From contig CAKMKL010000179.1 in NCBI GenBank assembly GCA_927443375.1, forward strand, positions 1 through 57,241: 57,241 nucleotides of DNA. Direction: 5' to 3'. The notes under the pieces are model-generated. The model was not told where the DNA came from. It ran no database searches and saw only the letters and a list, made by a program, of their open reading frames with translations. The translations under genes and the position numbers were made by a program. The DNA is from an uncultured Paenibacillus sp. GTDB taxonomy: Bacteria > Bacillota > Bacilli > Paenibacillales > Paenibacillaceae. Below, piece after piece: positions 52,663-57,241 of the stretch. How positions within the stretch are numbered: position 1 is the stretch's first letter; each line of letters starts with the position of its first letter.

Positions 52663-53652
52663 ATGCAAGAACAACCGTTGCTCTCCATTGATAACCTTCA
52701 TGTGAAATTCTCCAGAAGTGAGGATGAGGTTTTTGCCGTTAATGGTGTCAGCTTTGCGATTCATGCCAATGAGTCATTAGGGATCGTCGGTGAGAGCGGC
52801 TCCGGCAAATCCGTCACCTTGATGTCTTCCATCGGACTGCTCCGTGAAAATGGGAAAATCACTTCGGGAACAGCTAATTTTCTGGGGAAGGATTTACTCA
52901 AATTACGGCCGAGACAGTTAGAGGATATCCGCGGGCGCGATATCGGCGTTGTGTTTCAGGATCCGATGACCAGCTTGAATCCGGTTATGCGCATTGGGGA
53001 TCAGATTATGGAGGCCATGCTGACGCATCAATATGCAGGCCGCAGGGAAGCTTTTGAGCGGACGATTCAACTGCTCCACGAAATGGGAATCCCTGATCCG
53101 AAATCCAGATTTAAAAACTATCCGCATGAATTCTCCGGCGGGATGCGCCAGCGGATCATGATCGCCATCGCACTGGCCTGTGAACCTCAGCTCCTGATTG
53201 CCGACGAGCCGACTACAGCGCTTGACGTGACGGTACAGATGCAGATTCTCGCATTGCTGCAGGACCTGCGCAGAAAACACGGGATGAGCGTAGTTATGGT
53301 AACGCATGACTTTGGCCTCGCCACCAACTTTTGCGACAAAATCATTGTAATGTACGGCGGGAAAATCATGGAAATGGCGACCACGGATCAGTTCATCCGC
53401 GAGGCGACACATCCGTACTCCATCGGATTAAAACGCTCTATTATTGAGGTTGGCCATAAGGGGAAAGAGATTATCTCCATTCCGAAATCTGCAAAGACAC
53501 TAACCCAGACACCAGCCGGCTGCCCGTTTGCCGAACGCTGCACCTTCAAAACCGAACGCTGCCACCATGAGGTGCCTGAGCTCCGCAAATTTGGCATCGA
53601 TCATCAAATTGCCTGTCATCATGCCGAGGAGGTCGCTTCCTATGCCGTCTAG
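52663..53652 (+). CDS. oppD: Oligopeptide ABC transporter ATPase OppD-like
   Basis: 329 residues. Walker A GESGSGKS, signature FSGGMRQRIMIAIALA, Walker B LLIADEPTTALD and VTHDFG. The C-terminal oligopeptide-specific region ends with the CPFAERCTFKTERCHHE cysteine cluster, the Fe-S-binding-type motif of OppD/DppD. AAAGGGGGG lies before the ATG at 52663. oppF overlaps its 3' end by 11 bases. Confidence 0.93.
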   Translation: MQEQPLLSIDNLHVKFSRSEDEVFAVNGVSFAIHANESLGIVGESGSGKSVTLMSSIGLLRENGKITSGTANFLGKDLLKLRPRQLEDIRGRDIGVVFQDPMTSLNPVMRIGDQIMEAMLTHQYAGRREAFERTIQLLHEMGIPDPKSRFKNYPHEFSGGMRQRIMIAIALACEPQLLIADEPTTALDVTVQMQILALLQDLRRKHGMSVVMVTHDFGLATNFCDKIIVMYGGKIMEMATTDQFIREATHPYSIGLKRSIIEVGHKGKEIISIPKSAKTLTQTPAGCPFAERCTFKTERCHHEVPELRKFGIDHQIACHHAEEVASYAV

Positions 53653-54598
53653 TCCACTGTTGCAGGTAGAGAATGTCTCGAAAACTTTTCGCGTACAAGG
53701 CAAGAAGCTGCATGCTATTGACAATGTATCCTTCACCCTGGAAGCCGGAAAAACGCTGGGGCTTGTCGGGGAGAGTGGTTCGGGCAAATCAACACTGGGA
53801 CGTATGGTCCTGCGTTTATTGGAATCTGACAAGGGCAAAATTCTTTTTGAGGGAAATGATCTCTCCAGTATCAAAAAGAAAAAGCTGCGTGAATTGCGCC
53901 GGAATATGCAGATTATATTTCAAGATCCTAAGGCGAGTCTCAATCCGAGGATGACTGTTGGGGAGGCCATTGAAGATGCTATGGCTATCCATAAAATAGG
54001 AACAAAGGGGAGCCGGCGGGAACGGGCGGTCGAGCTGCTGGAGCGTGTCGGTCTGCCGGATGAGGTTCAGTATGCGTATCCACATGAATTGTCCGGCGGG
54101 CAACTACAGCGGGTGGGCATCGCCAGAGCACTATCGCTGAATCCGAAGCTGATTATTTGTGATGAACCGGTCTCGGCATTAGACGTATCCATTCAGGTTC
54201 AGGTCATTCAGCTGCTGCGCGATTTGCAGGAAGAGTTCAATCTCACGTATATTTTCATTTCACATAACTTAGCGGTTGTCGAGTATTTGAGTGATGATAT
54301 TGCTGTCCTGTATTTGGGCGAAGTGGTTGAGCAGGCGCCGGCAGATGAATTGTTCAAGACACCCACCCATCCATATACGCAGGTGTTGCTCAATTCGATC
54401 TTGAAAATCCCGGATAAGCCGGAAAATAAACAAGAGATGTTATCGATTCAAGGGGAGATCCCCTCGCCGCTTAACCCTCCAAGCGGCTGCACCTTTCATC
54501 CGCGCTGCCCTCATGCCATGGATACCTGTAAAAAGGTAAAACCGGAACAGAAGCGGGTAGCCGAAGGCCATTTTGCAGTATGCCACCTGGTTGAATAG
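53642..54598 (+). CDS. oppF: Oligopeptide ABC transporter ATPase OppF-like
   Basis: 318 residues. Walker A GESGSGKST, signature LSGGQLQRVGIARAL, Walker B ICDEPVSALDVS and the C-terminal CTFHPRCPHAMDTC cluster, paired with OppD. The frame opens at 53528 inside oppD, but GAGGAGG at 53626-53631 serves the ATG at 53642. It completes the A-B-C-D-F operon and is followed by a strong terminator. Confidence 0.93.
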   Translation: MPSSPLLQVENVSKTFRVQGKKLHAIDNVSFTLEAGKTLGLVGESGSGKSTLGRMVLRLLESDKGKILFEGNDLSSIKKKKLRELRRNMQIIFQDPKASLNPRMTVGEAIEDAMAIHKIGTKGSRRERAVELLERVGLPDEVQYAYPHELSGGQLQRVGIARALSLNPKLIICDEPVSALDVSIQVQVIQLLRDLQEEFNLTYIFISHNLAVVEYLSDDIAVLYLGEVVEQAPADELFKTPTHPYTQVLLNSILKIPDKPENKQEMLSIQGEIPSPLNPPSGCTFHPRCPHAMDTCKKVKPEQKRVAEGHFAVCHLVE

Positions 54599-54617
54599 GT
54601 AAATACAGTCTCAACAC

Positions 54618-54656
54618 AGCAGCAGTCCTCCAGAACGTGGAGGACTGCTGCTTTTT
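54618..54656 (+). terminator. Intrinsic terminator of the opp operon
   Basis: AGCAGCAGTCCTCCA-GAACG-TGGAGGACTGCTGCT perfect 15-bp stem plus five T. Confidence 0.9.
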
Positions 54657-54667
54657 GCTGCTAGCCC

Positions 54668-54872
54668 ACTATGTGGAACTTGAAAATATACAATAAGGGA
54701 AAAGTGGCGGAAGAGAAGTTTGGAACTGTAGGAGCGATAGCGTCCGCCTTTATGTTTGGATTTCAACCGTGCTCAGCGATTAAATAAAGAAATCCAAACA
54801 TAACAGCGGCCGGAAGTCCAAACATTCTCTGCAGTCACGTTCAATTCCATATTAGAAATTCTCAAGTTCAAT
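54668..54872 (+). repeat. Foldback interspersed repeat, copy 4
   Basis: Left end ACTATGTGGAACTTGA (54668 on), right end TCAAGTTCAA (54863-54872), so GAACTTGA faces TCAAGTTC. Core GTAGGAGCGATAGCGTCCGC; inner stem TATGTTTGGATTTC/GAAATCCAAACATA; AACAGCGGCCGGAAGTCC. The 343-nt gap from 54599 to 54941 holds only this element, the opp terminator and the leader of the next gene. Confidence 0.83.
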
Positions 54873-54941
54873 TAAATCACCTCCCACAAGAGAATGGTAT
54901 AATGGACAGTAGAATGAACACTGCAGGAGGAACGAACAACA

Positions 54942-55190
54942 ATGGCAAAAGAATATTCGCGAATGTATATTGAAAGTGTAAAGCAGGAGCTGTTAAGCAG
55001 ACTTGGCCTGAAACAGGTGTATTTCAAGGGGCAGGCGGGCGATGATCTGCTCTATGAGGCATCCGGCTTTGACAGAGGAACGTCACATAAATTTTGCATC
55101 AGAACCAAAACAGGAACGCTGGACGAATCGGTCGGCGGAAAGTGGATGAAGGTCCGCGGCTTTACGGTAAAAAGCAAGGAACTGAATTAA
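54942..55190 (+). CDS. Conserved hypothetical protein, 82 residues
   Basis: Small soluble protein, no signal peptide. The N-terminal helix (YSRMYIESVKQELLSRLGL) is followed by strands (KQVYFKGQAGDDLLYEASGF, CIRTKTGTLDE). Function not recognised. GCAGGAGGAACG lies before the ATG, and repeat copy 4 ends 69 bases upstream. Confidence 0.6.
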   Translation: MAKEYSRMYIESVKQELLSRLGLKQVYFKGQAGDDLLYEASGFDRGTSHKFCIRTKTGTLDESVGGKWMKVRGFTVKSKELN

Positions 55191-55238
55191 TCTGAAAGGC
55201 CTCAGATAAAATCTCCGAACAGCTGGTTTAGAACAGGC

Positions 55239-55921
55239 TTATTCACGCCAAGCTTGCCCTGCCAGCCAGCCCATGGCATCTCCATATCGGCGCGTCCCTG
55301 CAGTACCTTTTAACAGGCGTGAGGAAGTCAGGCGTTGCTCAAATTGGCCGGGGGTTTCGTCAATTGCTGTTGAATCCAGGAGTTTTATAAGTTGCCTGAA
55401 TAGCTCGATATCTGTTTCCGCCGGGACAACAGGGCTGTACTCCAGGAGCTTCGCCATCTCCGTCAAATCGGCGTATGCTCCTGTGGTGCTGTTGCCATAT
55501 ATATTTCCTAAGTGGACCGCATAGCGGATTTGAGATAAATTCTCCCACTGGTCTTTATGGGAACCACAGGTTTTGCAGCAGACAAAGTGTTCCGCTTGTA
55601 CAAATTCATGTTCCTGCATATGGAGCATCCTGTGATAACTCATCAGGGGAGATATGCCTCTCTGAAAGCTTCCGCCAACACCCGCTATAAAAGCTCCGGC
55701 TATGCCGGACCACGACAAACGCTCATCCAATTGCAAGGCTATCAGCTTCCGGTTTATTTCATCATGTGAGATCCACTCCAGTTCATTGTCTTCCCAGCCG
55801 TATTGCGCTCTTCAAGGTTTAAGCTATTTATCCTATACAGACTGACACCGCGCACCACATCATAATCGGAATTGTCATAGCGGTATAGTTTCTTTAAGGC
55901 AGCCAGCGTTATTTTGTCCAT
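55239..55921 (-). pseudogene. Frameshifted hypothetical gene (about 227 codons)
   Basis: A well-started frame (AGGAGAA before the ATG at 55921; MDKITLAALKKLYRYDN) runs to LNLEE near 55800, then the coding sense shifts frame, continuing YGWEDNELEWISHDEINRK and on to the stop at 55239. One base appears lost around 55800-55810. The second part includes a CCKTCG pair and is otherwise unrecognised. It could be a real mutation or a sequence error; the two parts join smoothly if one base is restored. Confidence 0.65.
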
Positions 55922-56101
55922 TCAGCAAATTCTCCTATCTGCAACAGCCGGTAGTTGGATTGTCTACTACAATAATGGATGATAGGGTTACTTTCAAGAA
56001 AAGAGGGCTGCAGATGAACACTATCCAATGTGCAGCAGAAACCAGATATGGTTTTGTAGACAAAAGTATATTAACACTTATCGAGGAGATGTGAACCTGT
56101 C

Positions 56102-56632
56102 ATGAAGCTCGAGACGAAACGGTTATTCATTAGGGAATTTACGCCTGACGATCTGGAAGAAGTGCATGCCTATGCCTCAGATCCTTTAGTGGCCCGGTAT
56201 ATGATCTGGGGGCCTAACTCAGAAGCAGAGACAAGGGATTATCTTAACCTCACTAGAGAGATGCAGAACCAAACTCCCCGGCAGGAGTTTGAATTCGCAG
56301 TTGTTCTGAAAGCTACGAATCAGCTGCTGGGCGGATGCGGGCTTCATCTAAGTGACCCCAAGCAAGGGGAAATCGGATATTGTTTTAATCCGCAGTTCTG
56401 GAAGCAGGGGTATACGAGTGAAACGGCGGAGGCTCTGCTGCAGCTCGGTTTTCGGGAGTTTGGTCTGCACCGGATTTACGCCACTTGCCGTCCTGACAAT
56501 ATTGGCTCTGCGAAGGTGATGCAAAAGATCGGTATGGTTTACGAGGGATATTTGCGTGAACATATGTGGCATAAGGGCGGATGGCATGATTCCTGCTTGT
56601 ATTCGATTCTTGAACATGAATATAAGGGATGA
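56102..56632 (+). CDS. RimJ/RimL-type GNAT acetyltransferase
   Basis: 176 residues. Typical start (LETKRLFIREFTPDDLEEVHAYASDP), then GEIGYCFNPQFWKQGYTSETAEALLQLGFREFGLHRIYATCRPDN in successive motifs, and VMQKIGMVYEGYLREHMWHKG near the end. This branch acetylates N-terminal amines or small molecules. GGAGATG lies before the ATG. No operon partner. Confidence 0.9.
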   Translation: MKLETKRLFIREFTPDDLEEVHAYASDPLVARYMIWGPNSEAETRDYLNLTREMQNQTPRQEFEFAVVLKATNQLLGGCGLHLSDPKQGEIGYCFNPQFWKQGYTSETAEALLQLGFREFGLHRIYATCRPDNIGSAKVMQKIGMVYEGYLREHMWHKGGWHDSCLYSILEHEYKG

Positions 56633-56665
56633 CATGAATTTATTCTGAAGTTCAAGGGGCGAACG

Positions 56666-57142
56666 ATGAAAAAACCATACCTTTTTCTTTTTCTCCTGTG
56701 TTCCGCTATTTTCTATTTGTGGTTGAGCGGATGTTCGCAAAGTAAAGAGTTGCCAGATGAGCCTATAAGACCAGCCGTTACTGTGCAAAAACAGCTGATC
56801 GACATCATTAGCGGTGAATACTGCTGGTTTGGAACGAAGACGAAAGGGATCTGCGGAGATCCTCCGCACCCGGATATTTTCTACAAAACCGTCAAAGAAG
56901 CAGCGGTGACTGCAGATGCCGGTGAGGCGATACGGATTAATTTCCCGGTGAATCCAGACGAATTTACGTTAACTGTTGACCATCCAGACGGTATTACGGA
57001 ATCGATAGGTCAACCCAAACAATACAGCTACACAACTCCCAAGGAGTCGGGTTATTATACGTACACGTTATCGGCGGTGTGGGATGTCAGAAATTCAGCA
57101 GCATCCCATGGTATCCCATCCGTAACCTCACTTGTGAAATAA
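56666..57142 (+). CDS. Lipoprotein, possibly with an out-of-register C-terminus
   Basis: 158 residues with a signal peptide and lipobox LSGC (cysteine 23). The mature domain (LIDIISGEYCWFGTKTKGICGDPPHP) has two cysteines. From about 57085 on, the sequence (VRNSAASHGIPSVTSL) no longer looks like a continuation of the strand pattern YYTYTLSAVWD, and the opposite strand has a coding-like frame there. The end may therefore be altered by a junction or frameshift. GGGGCGAACG lies before the ATG. Confidence 0.6.
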   Translation: MKKPYLFLFLLCSAIFYLWLSGCSQSKELPDEPIRPAVTVQKQLIDIISGEYCWFGTKTKGICGDPPHPDIFYKTVKEAAVTADAGEAIRINFPVNPDEFTLTVDHPDGITESIGQPKQYSYTTPKESGYYTYTLSAVWDVRNSAASHGIPSVTSLVK

Positions 57143-57241
57143 ATTCCGCTTTGCTGATAATTATCCGAAAACTGCTCCATCAAACTCCAGATATACGGTT
57201 TAAACTGCGCTTTCAGTTCTCCGGTTCTGTAATCTGATTCG
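57055..57241 (-). CDS. Partial minus-strand frame running off the window
   Basis: An open frame enters from the window end and stops at 57055-57057. Residues such as DYRTGELKAQFKPYIWSLME and FSDNYQQSGIYFTSEVTDG have normal protein composition. It overlaps the end of the lipoprotein gene, so only one of the two is likely real in the overlap. No family recognised. Confidence 0.3.
   Translation of the reverse strand, partial: ESDYRTGELKAQFKPYIWSLMEQFSDNYQQSGIYFTSEVTDGIPWDAAEFLTSHTADNVYV

Overview
The window looks like chromosomal DNA from a spore-forming, Gram-positive Paenibacillus-type bacterium. The evidence is a complete gerA-family spore-germination operon, a BceRS/BceAB peptide-sensing and detoxification module, many small lipoproteins with clear lipoboxes, strong AGGAGG ribosome binding sites, TTG and GTG starts, and moderate GC content. 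No rRNA, tRNA, CRISPR array, prophage or transposase gene was seen.

Layout. 0-4.2 kb: amino-acid permease, then a two-gene membrane dehydrogenase (small subunit plus GMC flavoprotein). 4.1-8.4 kb: a tiny membrane-protein ORF on the minus strand, then the germination operon in A-C-B order. 8.4-16.9 kb: asparaginase, metallo-beta-lactamase-fold hydrolase, acetyltransferase, lipoprotein, stalk-domain protein, CPBP protease, and several decayed genes. 16.9-22.1 kb: an autoregulated TetR-MFS-ABC permease-ATPase efflux operon. 22.1-22.75 kb: a long hairpin-rich non-coding stretch. 22.7-28.5 kb: serine hydrolase, a lipoprotein behind an Fnr/Crp-like site, acetyltransferase, and an AraC/EamA pair. 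28.5-34.6 kb: BceRS and BceAB, separated by an adenosine deaminase gene that has a copy of one repeat family on each side. 34.6-43.1 kb: histidine phosphatase, 2H-like protein, lipase, HAD hydrolase, two AraC regulators, LysE exporter, and a MarR regulator. 43.3-45.2 kb: a DrrAB-type ABC exporter divergent from MarR. 45.3-48 kb: small conserved proteins and an SMC-like ATPase. 48.2-54.7 kb: a complete oligopeptide ABC importer (A-B-C-D-F) with a cre-like site at its promoter. 54.7-57.2 kb: a fourth repeat copy, small genes, and a frameshifted gene.

The most notable feature is a family of about 200-240 bp foldback repeats, with four copies in 30 kb, all in the same orientation. Copies share terminal inverted repeats and a fixed core, while the inner stem changes on both arms so that pairing is kept. 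One copy supplies the stop codon of an acetyltransferase gene. Two copies bracket the adenosine deaminase inside the Bce module. This looks like a non-autonomous mobile or structured-RNA repeat, comparable in style to the bcr repeats of the Bacillus cereus group. No computation was run, so all alignments were done by eye.
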